From Hydrogenophaga sp. NFH-34 (GTDB taxonomy: Bacteria; Pseudomonadota; Gammaproteobacteria; Burkholderiales; Burkholderiaceae_C), in NCBI RefSeq assembly GCF_021401345.1, contig NZ_JACBGE010000013.1, forward strand, positions 82,753 to 146,752: DNA of 64,000 nucleotides, written 5' to 3'. Positions 50,164 to 59,841 of the stretch are shown here, in pieces (position 1 is the first letter of the stretch; each line of letters begins with the position of its first letter). Under the pieces are notes generated by a model. That model did no database searches. It worked only from the letters and a program-made list of their open reading frames with translations, and had not been told where the DNA came from. The translations under genes and the position numbers were made by a program.

Positions 50164-51306
50164 TCAGTCTTGCGACGTCATCGCGTCGATATAGTGGTTT
50201 TCCATGTGGTACAGCGCTTCCTCCAGCGGCGACATCGGACCGGGCTTGAAGAACTTCGAGCCTGCGGTGTTCTGCATGCCCTCCACCATCACCGCGTCCT
50301 CGGCGATGATCTGACGCACGAAGCCGACGTACTTGTCCATCTCTTCGTCGTAGTTCGAGATCGAGAAAGCGGCTTGCGGAAACAGCAGGTAACAGATGAC
50401 CCGGGTTTCCGTGGGCGAGATGGGCCAGATGTGCCACATGCGAACGCTGTCGGCACGCATCGACAGGTTCAGGTTGGGATAGATGCCCGCTTTGCAGGCG
50501 ATGCCGCTGGGCTTGTCTTGTGCCCAGGGCAGCGTCGGGAAGACCTGGTCGCCGGACTTCGAGTGTGGGCGCGCTTCGTACTGGGTATGCCAGCCGCCGT
50601 TCTCCAGCAGGTTGAAGCGGACCTGCTCGCCCTTGACGAAGCCACCGAACGTCCCTTTGTGAATGACGCCCACGTGGTAAATGTCGATCAGGTTCTCGAC
50701 CAGGAATTTCCAGTTGCACTTGACGTCGATCTCGACCTTCTGCGCCAGCTTGCACTGGTCGGTCTGGAACCACCACAGCGGCTCCTCGAAGGGCGCGATG
50801 TAGTCCTCGAAGGACATCGGTTCGTCGCTGAAATTCACGAAGATCCAGCCGCGCCAGATCTTGACGTGCAGTTGCCGCAGGCTGCAGTTCTTAAGATCGA
50901 CCTCCGAGGCCTTCATGCCGGGCGCGACCACCAGCTTGCCGCCCACGTCGTACAGCCACGCATGGTAGGGGCAGCTGAACTCCTTGGCGTTGCCGCTGCC
51001 CACCGCGACTTCGACCCCGCGGTGCAGGCATTGGTTCATGTAGGCAACGATCTGATCGGGCGCGGGGCGCGACACCACGATCGACTCCTTCATCACCTGG
51101 AAGGTGTAGTAGTCGCCGACGTTGGGTATCTCCTCGACACGCCCCACGGAGAGCCAGTACGTCATGAAGATCTGCTGCTTCTCCATGTCGTAGATTTCCG
51201 GCGAGCTGTACACCTCGCCCGGCAGGTGCCGTGCGCTGAGCAGCTTCTTGCGGGTTTCCTTGAATTTGGGACGAAGGTCCAGGAGTTGTTGCTCGGCGAC
51301 TTGCAT
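50164..51306 (-). CDS. Rieske oxygenase large subunit (three-component system)
   Basis: 380 aa from MQVAEQQLLDLRPKF (51306; AAAGGACAACC upstream). Rieske ligands CLH at 93-95 and CPYH at 112-115; iron site D208-x2-H211-x4-H216 (LIDIYHVGVIH). No beta-subunit gene is present, so it is an alpha-only type with separate Rieske ferredoxin and FAD reductase. More like choline-monooxygenase/aromatic oxygenase alpha chains than cluster A or B oxygenases. Substrate unknown. Divergent from the HTH-citrate-synthase regulator. Confidence 0.85.
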   Translation of the reverse strand: MQVAEQQLLDLRPKFKETRKKLLSARHLPGEVYSSPEIYDMEKQQIFMTYWLSVGRVEEIPNVGDYYTFQVMKESIVVSRPAPDQIVAYMNQCLHRGVEVAVGSGNAKEFSCPYHAWLYDVGGKLVVAPGMKASEVDLKNCSLRQLHVKIWRGWIFVNFSDEPMSFEDYIAPFEEPLWWFQTDQCKLAQKVEIDVKCNWKFLVENLIDIYHVGVIHKGTFGGFVKGEQVRFNLLENGGWHTQYEARPHSKSGDQVFPTLPWAQDKPSGIACKAGIYPNLNLSMRADSVRMWHIWPISPTETRVICYLLFPQAAFSISNYDEEMDKYVGFVRQIIAEDAVMVEGMQNTAGSKFFKPGPMSPLEEALYHMENHYIDAMTSQD

Positions 51307-51357
51307 GGTGGTTGTCCTTTCAAAAGGGTGTTGACGGAGTGCCGCGGATGTTAGGCA

Positions 51358-51375
51358 ATACATTGATCAATGTAT
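51358..51375. promoter_or_regulatory. 18-bp perfect palindrome in divergent promoter
   Basis: ATACATTGATCAATGTAT, centred between the oxygenase start (51306, minus) and the HTH-citrate-synthase start (51417, plus). A TCGAT/ATCGA repeat follows at about 51380-51396. The obvious candidate operator for the fused regulator. Confidence 0.7.
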
Positions 51376-51416
51376 AGATCGATGTGAGAATCGACATATT
51401 TCACCGGGAGAACCCT

Positions 51417-52718
51417 ATGCCGCCGAAAGAAAATACAAAGACGCGACGCCAGAAGCGCCAGATCAACGACGTTGAGTACGTCAGCAGCGCCGAAGCAACG
51501 TCGACCCTGGGTGTGCGCCGGGAAACGCTGTACACCTACGTCAGCCGAGGGCTCATCAAGACGGTGCAGCGCCCGGGCGTGAAGGCCAAGCTCTACCGCA
51601 AGGCCGATGTCGAGAAACTCAGAAGCCGGGCCGTCGCTCGCTCGGGCGGACCGCAGGTCTCGCACGCCCTGCGCTACGGGGAACCCATCGCACAGACGTG
51701 GATCAGCGAGATCACGGCCCAGGGGCCACGCTATCGCGGCGTACTGGCGCGCGACCTGGTGCGCGATGGCCGATCATTCGAATTCGCAAGCGAACTCATC
51801 TGGACGGGGCTTGCGCGCACCAGGGACATCGCATGGCCAGCCCTGCAGGAAACCCGGCCACTGGAGCACCTGATCAAGCTCGCCTCGCACCCGGCCGACA
51901 GGGTCACGCCGCTCAAGCTGCTGACGCTGCTGACGACCTCGCTGTCGGCGTTCGAGCAGGCCGAAGGCGACATACAGGCGGCCGGTCTTGCGACGTACCG
52001 GCGACTGCTGCAGACCCTGGCCGGCGCGGCCGGCGTCTTCGGGCCGGACGCGAGGTTTTCCGCTCCCCGCGAAGGCGAGTTCGTGGCGCAGTGCATCGCC
52101 CGCGGGCTCGGCCTGGGAGACCGTGTGGATGCCGTGCAGGCCATCGATGCCGCGCTGGTGATGTCCGCAGAGCACGAACTGTCGGCGCCATCGTTCGCGG
52201 CACGGATATGCGCCTCCACGGGCGCCGACCTGCACGCCTGCGTCGCCACCGCGATGCTGACCCAGTCCGGAGCGATGCAGGTGGGCGGTGCCGTGGAGGT
52301 GGAGGCGCTGATCGACGCGCTGCCTTCGCGACTGGATCCCGAGGACGCTCTGTCGCTGGCAGCGGCCATGGGCTTCATGAGCAACGAACTGCCCTGCTTC
52401 AACCATCCCCTGTATGAAGGAGAGGACCCCCGCTCGGTGGTGCTGCTCGACATGATGGAACGCCTGACGTCGTACGGCCCCGACACGCCAAAGATACGGG
52501 CGCTGGTGGTCGGCGCCCGCCAGGCGGGACAGCATCCGAATGTGTTTGCAGCCCTCGTGATGCTTTGCAAGGCGATGGGGCTGCCCAATGGAACGGGCGC
52601 GATGCTGCACACCCTCGCTCGCACCACGGGCTGGATCGCCCACGCACTGGAGCAACGCCTGACCGGCGCCATGCTGCGGCCTCGGGCCAGATACATGGGG
52701 CAGCAGGGATCCAGTTGA
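51417..52718 (+). CDS. Helix-turn-helix fused to citrate-synthase-fold protein (likely regulator)
   Basis: 433 aa from MPPKENTKTRRQKRQ (GGGAG six bases upstream). Residues about 20-70 form a MerR/excisionase-type HTH (VEYVSSAEATSTLGVRRETLYTYVSRGLIKT). Residues about 95-430 follow citrate synthase: YRGVLARDLVRDG, the His motif NHPLYEGEDPR and the end LPNGTGAMLHTLARTTGWIAHALEQRL. The usual catalytic block around the first active-site His is weak. It is transcribed away from the Rieske operon and shares its promoter. It probably binds an acyl-CoA or oxoacid and controls the operon; it may or may not be an enzyme. Confidence 0.75.
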   Translation: MPPKENTKTRRQKRQINDVEYVSSAEATSTLGVRRETLYTYVSRGLIKTVQRPGVKAKLYRKADVEKLRSRAVARSGGPQVSHALRYGEPIAQTWISEITAQGPRYRGVLARDLVRDGRSFEFASELIWTGLARTRDIAWPALQETRPLEHLIKLASHPADRVTPLKLLTLLTTSLSAFEQAEGDIQAAGLATYRRLLQTLAGAAGVFGPDARFSAPREGEFVAQCIARGLGLGDRVDAVQAIDAALVMSAEHELSAPSFAARICASTGADLHACVATAMLTQSGAMQVGGAVEVEALIDALPSRLDPEDALSLAAAMGFMSNELPCFNHPLYEGEDPRSVVLLDMMERLTSYGPDTPKIRALVVGARQAGQHPNVFAALVMLCKAMGLPNGTGAMLHTLARTTGWIAHALEQRLTGAMLRPRARYMGQQGSS

Positions 52719-52743
52719 GAAGACCCGTCAACCTTCGCCGTGA

Positions 52744-53634
52744 CTATTCGAACACGAGCTTGGCCAGCATCGACCGCAGCCACTGGTTGGCCGGATTCTT
52801 GTGCGCGCGACTGTGCCAGAACTGGCGCACATCCGCGGCGGGGATCTTCAAGGGTACAGGAAGAATCTGAACGCCCCGGGCGTTGCGCGCCGCGTTGCGG
52901 GGAACGGTGACCACCAGGTTGGACCGCTCGACGACATCTGCCGCGACGTGGTAGTGGGTCACGCGCAGGACGACTTTGCGCTTCGCACGCATCTTCGCAA
53001 GCGTGTGCTCGACCAAGGCGTCTGCGTTTCCAGTGGCAACCGAAACGTGCTGCGCTTCCAGGAACTGCTTAAGAGTCAACTCGCCACTGATCGACGGGTG
53101 CTTTCTTCGCACCAGGCAGCAGTAGGGGTCGCCAAAGAGGCGCTGTTGGTAAAACCCGGTCTTCAGAAACGCGAGGTTTCCGATGGCGAGATCCGCTTCT
53201 CCACTCTGAAGCATCTGCGAATAGAGCTCATTGGGGCGCCGTAGCGCTTCGATGCGCACGTGAGGTGCCTCCCTGAGCACTGCGGGTACCAGTTGGGGCA
53301 GAACGATGGCTTCACCTGCATCTGACATGAGGATCTTGAACGTCCGTTCGGACTCTCGCGGATCGAAGCCGTGAGGGTGTTCCAAGGACGCCTGGAGGAT
53401 CGACAGCGCGTGCCTAACCGGATCGATGAGTTCCTCGGCCAGCGCAGTGGGCTCCATGCCTCGCGATGTCCGGATGAACAGCACATCGGAGCAGGCCTTG
53501 CGCAGCCGAAGCAACGCATTGCTCATCGCGGGTTGCGACAGACCCGCAGCGACAGCCGCCTTGGAAACATTGCGCTCCGCATAGACAGCGGCGAAGACCC
53601 TCAGCAGGTTCAAGTCGAACGTCTTGATATTCAT
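52744..53634 (-). CDS. LysR-type regulator (NodD/NahR-like)
   Basis: 296 aa from MNIKTFDLNLLRVFAAVYAERNVSKAAVAAGLSQPAMSNALLRLRKACSDVLFIRT, the HTH of the NahR/NodD/LinR branch. The effector domain includes ALRRPNELYSQMLQSGEADLAIGN. Divergent from the FAD monooxygenase operon (99-bp gap with an inverted repeat), which it should activate in response to an aromatic inducer. Confidence 0.9.
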   Translation of the reverse strand: MNIKTFDLNLLRVFAAVYAERNVSKAAVAAGLSQPAMSNALLRLRKACSDVLFIRTSRGMEPTALAEELIDPVRHALSILQASLEHPHGFDPRESERTFKILMSDAGEAIVLPQLVPAVLREAPHVRIEALRRPNELYSQMLQSGEADLAIGNLAFLKTGFYQQRLFGDPYCCLVRRKHPSISGELTLKQFLEAQHVSVATGNADALVEHTLAKMRAKRKVVLRVTHYHVAADVVERSNLVVTVPRNAARNARGVQILPVPLKIPAADVRQFWHSRAHKNPANQWLRSMLAKLVFE

Positions 53635-53653
53635 ATCCTGAATTCTATTTCTC

Positions 53654-53669
53654 TCCAATATCGATTGGA
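53654..53669. promoter_or_regulatory. Inverted repeat in LysR/monooxygenase promoter
   Basis: TCCAAT-ATCG-ATTGGA, perfect 6-bp arms, 20 nt upstream of the LysR start. A second repeat TCGAA/TTCGA lies at about 53685-53702. Candidate LysR sites. Confidence 0.5.
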
Positions 53670-53733
53670 CGTGGTTGCCTTTCTCGAAGATCATTTTTCG
53701 AACGGATCAAAAACACATCAAGGAAACGAACTT

Positions 53734-55350
53734 ATGGAGACAATGATCAAGACGCCTGTGCTGATCGTGGGTGGAGGCCCGGTGGGCCTTTCGATGGCCA
53801 TCGAGCTGGGCTGGAGGGGTATCGAATCGATGCTTGTGGACGAGGGTGACGGGACGATCGAGCACCCGCGCACCGGCCTCATCGCGATGCGGACGATGGA
53901 GTTGTTCCGGCGCTGGGGTCTGGCCCAGCGCGTGCGCGAGTGCGGTTTCCCGGAGGACTATGAGCTTTCCATGGTCTTCTGCACCTCGCTCAACGGCTTG
54001 CTGCTCGACCAGGAAAAGTACCCGAGCATGCGCGATGCGCCGACACCGCCCGAGACGCCCGAAAAGAAGCAGCGCTGCCCTCAGTTGTGGCTACAGCCCA
54101 TCCTTACCGATGCTGCACGAGCGGAACCGAAAACCAGGCTGCTCTTCAGGCACCGCTTCGAATCGTTGCAGCAGGACGACCAAGGCGTCACGGCGGTGGT
54201 CACCGATCTGAACACGGGCGAGCCGGTCACGATCCGCGCCGACTACCTGCTCGGTTGCGATGGTGCCACCAGCAGTGTTCGGGAGCAGGTCGGCATCAAG
54301 ATGGAAGGCAAGCTGCTCAGCTACTCCGTCAACATCCTGCTCCACGCGCCAGGCTTGGTGAACCAACACAAAATGGGGCCTGCCGAGCGTTATCTCTTCG
54401 TTGGTCCGGAGGGGACCTGGGGCAACCTGACGGTCGTCGACGGGAATGAGATCTGGCGCCTGACCGTGCTGGGTACCGAAGAGAAGATGGACCTCAAGAA
54501 TTTCGACGCGGCGGCCTGGGTCCGCCGAGCGATCGGTCGCGACGATGTCGCGTTTCATGTGGACTCCACCATCCCCTGGCGACGCAGCGAGATGCTCGCC
54601 GATCGCTACCACCAGGGGCGCGTTGTCCTCGTCGGCGACTCGGCGCACACGATGTCGCCAACGGGCGGCATGGGCATGAACACGGGTACGCAGGAGGTGC
54701 TGGACATTGGCTGGAAGCTCGAAGGACTTGTCAAGGGCTGGGGCGGTCCTGCCCTGCTGCGCAGCTACGATGCAGAGCGCCGACCGGTCGCGCGACGCAA
54801 CATCGGTTTCTCCACCCAGAACTTCAGGGCATGGCAAGACACCCCCAGCCCGGCAGCGGTCTGCGACCTGACGCCCGAAGGAGAGCAAGTGCGCCAGGAC
54901 CTTGGCCGACGCCTGCGCGAATCGACCCGGGTGGAGTGGGAGTCGCTGGGTCTGCAACTCGGCCACCGCTACGACGACTCGCCCATTTGCATACCGGACG
55001 GCACGACGCCGACCCCGGATGAATACTCGACCTACATCCCCACGACGCGGCCTGGTTCGCGCGCGCCGCACGTATGGCTCAGCGATGGCCGCTCGACGCT
55101 TGATCTGTTCGGCCACGGGTTCGTGCTCGTGTGCACCGACCCGAGGCTTCAGCACGAGGCGGACACGTTGGCCGAGGCGTTTGCCGCAAAAGGCGTTCCA
55201 TTCCGGATCGAATCCATCGAGCAAGCTGATGTGGCGGCCGCATATGAGCGCCCCCTCGTACTGGTCCGACCGGATGGCCATGTCGCTTGGCGCGGCGCCC
55301 AGGTGACTTCTCCGGACCAATTGGTAGATACCGTGCGCGGCGCCGGATAG
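53734..55350 (+). CDS. FAD-dependent aromatic hydroxylase (PheA/TfdB/MhpA type)
   Basis: 538 aa from METMIKTPVLIVGGGPVGLS (AAGGAA box eight bases upstream). FAD motif VLIVGGGPVGLSMAIELGWRG (about 9-29), the DG motif YLLGCDGATSSVRE (about 172-185) and VVLVGDSAHTMSPTGGMGMNTGTQE (about 297-321), then a C-terminal thioredoxin-like domain. It hydroxylates a phenolic ring with NAD(P)H and O2. Since homogentisate dioxygenase follows, it may make homogentisate from a hydroxyphenylacetate or similar; this is inference. Confidence 0.85.
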   Translation: METMIKTPVLIVGGGPVGLSMAIELGWRGIESMLVDEGDGTIEHPRTGLIAMRTMELFRRWGLAQRVRECGFPEDYELSMVFCTSLNGLLLDQEKYPSMRDAPTPPETPEKKQRCPQLWLQPILTDAARAEPKTRLLFRHRFESLQQDDQGVTAVVTDLNTGEPVTIRADYLLGCDGATSSVREQVGIKMEGKLLSYSVNILLHAPGLVNQHKMGPAERYLFVGPEGTWGNLTVVDGNEIWRLTVLGTEEKMDLKNFDAAAWVRRAIGRDDVAFHVDSTIPWRRSEMLADRYHQGRVVLVGDSAHTMSPTGGMGMNTGTQEVLDIGWKLEGLVKGWGGPALLRSYDAERRPVARRNIGFSTQNFRAWQDTPSPAAVCDLTPEGEQVRQDLGRRLRESTRVEWESLGLQLGHRYDDSPICIPDGTTPTPDEYSTYIPTTRPGSRAPHVWLSDGRSTLDLFGHGFVLVCTDPRLQHEADTLAEAFAAKGVPFRIESIEQADVAAAYERPLVLVRPDGHVAWRGAQVTSPDQLVDTVRGAG

Positions 55351-55397
55351 TTCGAATCGCTTTCCCCTTCCCATCGATAACACAAGGAGACATCCTC

Positions 55398-56396
55398 ATG
55401 AACATGCTCAAACCTCTTGCCCTTGGCCGCGCCACCAAAGCGCTTGTGCTTGCGCTTCTCGGGCTGAACGCTGCGCTGCCGGCCCATGCCGACGAGTACC
55501 CCAGCAAGACCGTCACGATCGTGGTTCCCTTCACCGCCGGCGGAAGCAACGACGTTCTTGCCCGCACGGTAGGACAAAAGCTCAGCGAGTACTGGAAGCA
55601 ACCGGTGATCGTCGAAAACCGTCCCGGGGCTGGCGGCAATCTTGGAACAAAGCTGGCCGCGAAGGCGGCACCTGACGGCTATACCTTGCTGGTGGTTGCC
55701 AACAACTTCGTCACCAACCCTTTCCTTTATCCAGATGGGCGCGCTGGCTATGACCCGGTCAAGGAATTCGTTCCCATCACCCAGTTGGGGCGCGTTCCTT
55801 TTGTCCTCGTCGTCAACCCCAATGTCGCTGCGAAGTCGACCCAGGAGCTGGTGGCGCTGGCCAAAGCCCAGCCAGGTAAGCTGTCTTATGGCTCCGCTGG
55901 TGTCGGCACGCCACACCATTTGACTGGGGAACTCTTCAAGAGCATGGCTGGTATCGACATGGTGCACGTTCCATACCGTGGTGCGCAGCCCGTGGTCGCG
56001 GATCTGCTCGGTGGCCAGATCCAGGTGCTTTTTGGCGTCGCCAACTCGGTGCTGCCCCACATCAAGACCGGCGCCCTGCGCCCGCTGGCGGTGGGTGGCG
56101 AGCAGCCTCTGTCCTACCTGCCGAACGTTCCGACCGTGGCCAGCGCCGGCTTCAAAGACTTCCGCAGCGAGGTCTGGATTGGCCTCGTCGCCCCCACAGG
56201 TGTACCAGCCGACATCGCTGCCAAGATCGAAGAATCTGTCGGCCGGGCTTTGCGCGACCCTGCCGTAAAGGCCTCTCTGGAAGCGCAAGGGCTGGAGCCG
56301 ACTCCGTCGACCCCGGCTGCCCTCAAGGCACTCATGCACGAAGACACGGTGCGTTGGTCCAAGGTCATCAAAGAAACCGGCGCGCGTGCCGAATGA
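55398..56396 (+). CDS. Bug/TctC-type periplasmic solute receptor
   Basis: 332 aa. Signal peptide [31 protein letters not shown], then [78 protein letters not shown] and [25 protein letters not shown]. Strong AAGGAG box. Between the hydroxylase and hmgA it probably takes up the aromatic acid of cluster D; TctBA at 59.3 kb could be its membrane partner. Confidence 0.9.
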   Translation: MNMLKPLALGRATKALVLALLGLNAALPAHADEYPSKTVTIVVPFTAGGSNDVLARTVGQKLSEYWKQPVIVENRPGAGGNLGTKLAAKAAPDGYTLLVVANNFVTNPFLYPDGRAGYDPVKEFVPITQLGRVPFVLVVNPNVAAKSTQELVALAKAQPGKLSYGSAGVGTPHHLTGELFKSMAGIDMVHVPYRGAQPVVADLLGGQIQVLFGVANSVLPHIKTGALRPLAVGGEQPLSYLPNVPTVASAGFKDFRSEVWIGLVAPTGVPADIAAKIEESVGRALRDPAVKASLEAQGLEPTPSTPAALKALMHEDTVRWSKVIKETGARAE

Positions 56397-56451
56397 ATTG
56401 AAACGCTTCGTTCCCTCCTCATGCCATCACGAATCACCGAGTGACGAAATC

Positions 56452-57738
56452 ATGCCGGACATTCCCATCACCTACCAAACGGGTATGTGCAACGAGTTTG
56501 CCTCTGAAGCGCTCCTCGGGGCGCTCCCTCAAGGGCGCAACTCACCACAACGCGCACCCTTTGGGCTCTATGCCGAGCAGATTTCTGGCACGGCGTTCAC
56601 CGCGCCCCGGCATGCCAACCGCCGCGCCTGGCTGTACCGCATTCGACCATCCACCATGCACCAGCCTTTTGTGCTTTTGGATTCAGGTCGATGGATCAGC
56701 CGGGCCGACGATGCGCCGGTGACGCCGAACCAGTTGCGCTGGGATCCGCTCCCTGTGCCTGGGCAGCCCACCGACTTCATCGATGGCATGACCACCATGG
56801 CGGTGAATGCGGCCTGTGCCATTCACGTGTACACCGCCAACCGGTCGATGGAAGATCGCTTCCTGTACGACGCCGACGCGGAGTTGCTCATCGTCCCCCA
56901 GGAGGGTCGCCTTGAGCTGGCAACGGAAATGGGGCGCCTGCTCCTGGAACCCCAGGAGATCGCCGTGATTCCCCGAGGCGTGCGCTTTCAGGTTCGGCTA
57001 CCAGACGCCCGCGCGCGCGGCTACGTGTGCGAGAACTTCGGCGCCGCCCTGAAGCTGCCGGACCTCGGCGTCATCGGTTCCAATGGTTTGGCGAACCCGC
57101 GCGACTTCTCTACCCCCGTCGCGGCCTACGAGGACCGGGAAGGCGATTTCGAACTGGTCGCCCGCTTCCAGGGCAATCTCTGGAGCGCGCGCATCGGGTA
57201 CAGCCCTTTGGACGTGGTTGCCTGGCATGGCAACCACGCCCCCTACAAGTACGACCTGCGGCGTTTCAACACCATCGGTTCAATCAGCTACGACCATCCA
57301 GATCCTTCGATCTTTCTCGTGCTGCAATCCGTCAGCAACACCCCGGGTGTCGACACCATCGATTTCGTGATCTTTCCGCCTCGCATACTCGTAGCGCAGG
57401 ACACCTTCAGGCCACCCTGGTACCACCGCAATGTCGCCAGCGAATTCATGGGGCTCATTCACGGCGCCTACGACGCCAAGGCGGAAGGTTTCGTGCCGGG
57501 TGGTTCGTCCCTGCACAACTGCATGAGCGCGCACGGCCCTGACGCAGACACGTTTGCCAAAGCCAGCGCTGCAGACACAGCGCGAGCGGACTATCTGACC
57601 GAGACCATGGCCTTCATGTTCGAGTCAAACGAAGTACTCAGGCCAACGAGGTTCGCCATGGAGTCCGCTCAGCTGCAACACGATTACTACCGCTGCTGGC
57701 AAGACCTCAAGAAGCACTTCAACCCGACACAAGCATGA
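56452..57738 (+). CDS. hmgA: Homogentisate 1,2-dioxygenase
   Basis: 428 aa from [53 protein letters not shown], the conserved HGO N-terminus. Iron ligands are in [12 protein letters not shown] (His and Glu) and [11 protein letters not shown] (His), in the last quarter. It opens homogentisate to maleylacetoacetate. It overlaps fahA by ATGA. A maleylacetoacetate isomerase gene is not in the cluster. Confidence 0.95.
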   Translation: MPDIPITYQTGMCNEFASEALLGALPQGRNSPQRAPFGLYAEQISGTAFTAPRHANRRAWLYRIRPSTMHQPFVLLDSGRWISRADDAPVTPNQLRWDPLPVPGQPTDFIDGMTTMAVNAACAIHVYTANRSMEDRFLYDADAELLIVPQEGRLELATEMGRLLLEPQEIAVIPRGVRFQVRLPDARARGYVCENFGAALKLPDLGVIGSNGLANPRDFSTPVAAYEDREGDFELVARFQGNLWSARIGYSPLDVVAWHGNHAPYKYDLRRFNTIGSISYDHPDPSIFLVLQSVSNTPGVDTIDFVIFPPRILVAQDTFRPPWYHRNVASEFMGLIHGAYDAKAEGFVPGGSSLHNCMSAHGPDADTFAKASAADTARADYLTETMAFMFESNEVLRPTRFAMESAQLQHDYYRCWQDLKKHFNPTQA

Positions 57739-59102
57739 CGCCCTTGAACGAAACCCACTCGATTGACCTGCGCAGTTGGGTGGCCTCGGCGAACGACGGC
57801 GCGACGGACTTTCCCCTTCAGAACCTGCCTTTCGGTATCTTTCGGCGACGCGGATCCAATGAGTCGTTTCGAGGAGGCGTTGCGATCGGAGACCAGATCC
57901 TCGACTTGGCTTCGGCGGTTCATCGAGGTGTCTTCAACGGTCTGGCTCAGGGCGCAGCGGTCTCGGCATCGCGCGAACGGCTCAACGATTTCATGGCCAT
58001 GGGCACATCCGCTTGGTCCGCGCTGCGACTGGCGCTGTCGCGCGCGCTGCGTGAAGGCGCGAACGAGCGCCATGCGCTGGAAGCATGCCTGGTTGCGCAA
58101 TCGGCGGCGGAGCATGCACTGCCCGCGACCATCGGCGACTACACCGACTTCTACATCGGCATCCACCATGCCACGGCCGTTGGTCGGCTTTTCAGACCAG
58201 ATACCCCACTGCTTCCGAACTACAAGTGGGTGCCCATCGGATACCACGGGCGCAGTTCTTCGGTGGTTGTCAGCGGTGAGCCCATCTACCGCCCACACGG
58301 CCAGAGCAAGGGCACCGCCGACACGCCAGACTTTGGGCCCAGCAAGCGCCTGGACTACGAACTGGAACTCGGCTTCTTTGTAGGCCCGGGCAATCGGCGA
58401 GGTGCGCACATCCCCATCGAAGATGCCGAAAGCCACCTGTTTGGCCTGGCGCTTTTCAACGACTGGTCTGCTCGGGATATCCAGCCCTGGGAATACCAGC
58501 CTCTGGGTCCGTTTCTGTCCAAGAACTTCGCCAGCACCTTGTCTCCCTGGATCGTGACGTTTGAGGCATTGGCACCGTTTCGGGCCTACTGCCGGCGAGC
58601 ACAGGGTGATCCCGAGCCGCTGCCCTACCTGCGGTCTGACGAGAACATGGCCCGCGGCTCGCTCGACGTCCAACTCGAGGTCTTGCTCCAAACAGAGAAA
58701 ATGAAGCATGTGGGCAGCCAGCCTGTGTGCCTGTCATGCTCAAGCTTCGTGGAAGCCGCCTACTGGACGCCCGCCCAGCTGCTGACACACCATGCGGCCG
58801 GGGGCTGCAATCTCAACGCAGGAGATCTGCTCGGCTCCGGCACACTGTCCGGACCACATCCCTCGCAGGCTGGCTCACTGATCGAGAAAACCATCGGAGG
58901 GCGCGAAGCCATCACGCTGCCTTCGGGAGAGAGTCGAATCTTCCTGGAGGATGGAGATACGGTTTCCTTGCGCGCTTGGTGCGAGCGCGAAGGAGCACAG
59001 CGGATCGGATTTGGAGAATGCGTCGGCACTATCCGGGCGGCCCCATTCGACACTCCAGGCGCCTTGCACCCAGCTCAAACCGGCCATCCCCACGGCGACT
59101 AA
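57735..59102 (+). CDS. fahA: Fumarylacetoacetase
   Basis: 455 aa. N-terminal SH3-like domain with LPFGIFRR, catalytic region [22 protein letters not shown] (Asp, His; about 135-156), [30 protein letters not shown] (Glu pair that binds the metal) and [27 protein letters not shown]. It cleaves fumarylacetoacetate to fumarate and acetoacetate. Start overlaps hmgA stop, so the two are coupled. Confidence 0.95.
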   Translation: MTPLNETHSIDLRSWVASANDGATDFPLQNLPFGIFRRRGSNESFRGGVAIGDQILDLASAVHRGVFNGLAQGAAVSASRERLNDFMAMGTSAWSALRLALSRALREGANERHALEACLVAQSAAEHALPATIGDYTDFYIGIHHATAVGRLFRPDTPLLPNYKWVPIGYHGRSSSVVVSGEPIYRPHGQSKGTADTPDFGPSKRLDYELELGFFVGPGNRRGAHIPIEDAESHLFGLALFNDWSARDIQPWEYQPLGPFLSKNFASTLSPWIVTFEALAPFRAYCRRAQGDPEPLPYLRSDENMARGSLDVQLEVLLQTEKMKHVGSQPVCLSCSSFVEAAYWTPAQLLTHHAAGGCNLNAGDLLGSGTLSGPHPSQAGSLIEKTIGGREAITLPSGESRIFLEDGDTVSLRAWCEREGAQRIGFGECVGTIRAAPFDTPGALHPAQTGHPHGD

Positions 59103-59334
59103 GCCATTGCTCGCTTCTGGTACCCGGAGCCCGCGCCGTTGATTTTCGCGTAACGCTTCGAAGGACACACCTCAAGTGGAAAGTGGATCCGGCGAAGTTA
59201 GATACCAACTCTGTCGATAAGGGCGTTGCGTTACCTTTCCTAGGTGTATACCCTAACGTTATTCCTTGAAAGCTTAGGCATAAAATAATAAACTTCGATA
59301 ACTAAGAAGCCTGCAGAAAATTAGGAGACAAGTT

Positions 59335-59823
59335 GTGCCATTGGTTAGTCAGAGAGATTTTTTGTCCGGCCTCATGTTCATGATCGTCGGAAGTTCGTTC
59401 GCCTGGGGTGCCGTGGACTACGAGATTGGACAAGCGGCCCGCATGGGGCCCGGTTATTTTCCGTTCATGCTCGGCCTGATTCTGGTCGGCCTGGGTGCAC
59501 TGGTCGCTGTGAATTCATTCCGCAGCGGCCCTCCGGGTGGCGACCGGATCGGTTCCATCGCTTGGCGCCCTCTGGTGTTCATCTTGGGCGCCAACCTGCT
59601 GTTCGGTGCCTTGCTGGTGGGCCTGCCATCCTTTGGACTGCCTCCATTCGGTTTCATCGTCGCCATCTTCGGCCTAGTCACATTGTCCGGTTACGCCCGA
59701 CAAGGCTGCAAGCTGAGGGAGTCGATCATTTTGGCGACGATCCTGGCCGTTGGCAGCTATGTGGCCTTCGTGAAATTGCTCAATCTGCAGTTTCCCGTGC
59801 TGCCTTGGTTCCTGGCCAACTGA
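59335..59823 (+). CDS. tctB: Tripartite tricarboxylate transporter small membrane subunit TctB
   Basis: 162 aa, GTG start at 59335 behind AGGAGAC. Four membrane helices (FLSGLMFMIVGSSFAWGAV; YFPFMLGLILVGLGALVAV; RPLVFILGANLLFGALLVGL; FIVAIFGLVTLSGYA) with the DYEIGQAARMGPGYFP loop of TctB. The 232-bp upstream gap is AT-richer and probably carries its own promoter. Confidence 0.9.
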   Translation: MPLVSQRDFLSGLMFMIVGSSFAWGAVDYEIGQAARMGPGYFPFMLGLILVGLGALVAVNSFRSGPPGGDRIGSIAWRPLVFILGANLLFGALLVGLPSFGLPPFGFIVAIFGLVTLSGYARQGCKLRESIILATILAVGSYVAFVKLLNLQFPVLPWFLAN

Positions 59824-59841
59824 TCCGAGGAGAACAAGAAC

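Noticed and set aside
54091..56339. Two long minus-strand frames (430 and 396 codons)
   Set aside because: They lie antisense to the FAD hydroxylase and Bug genes and resemble nothing.
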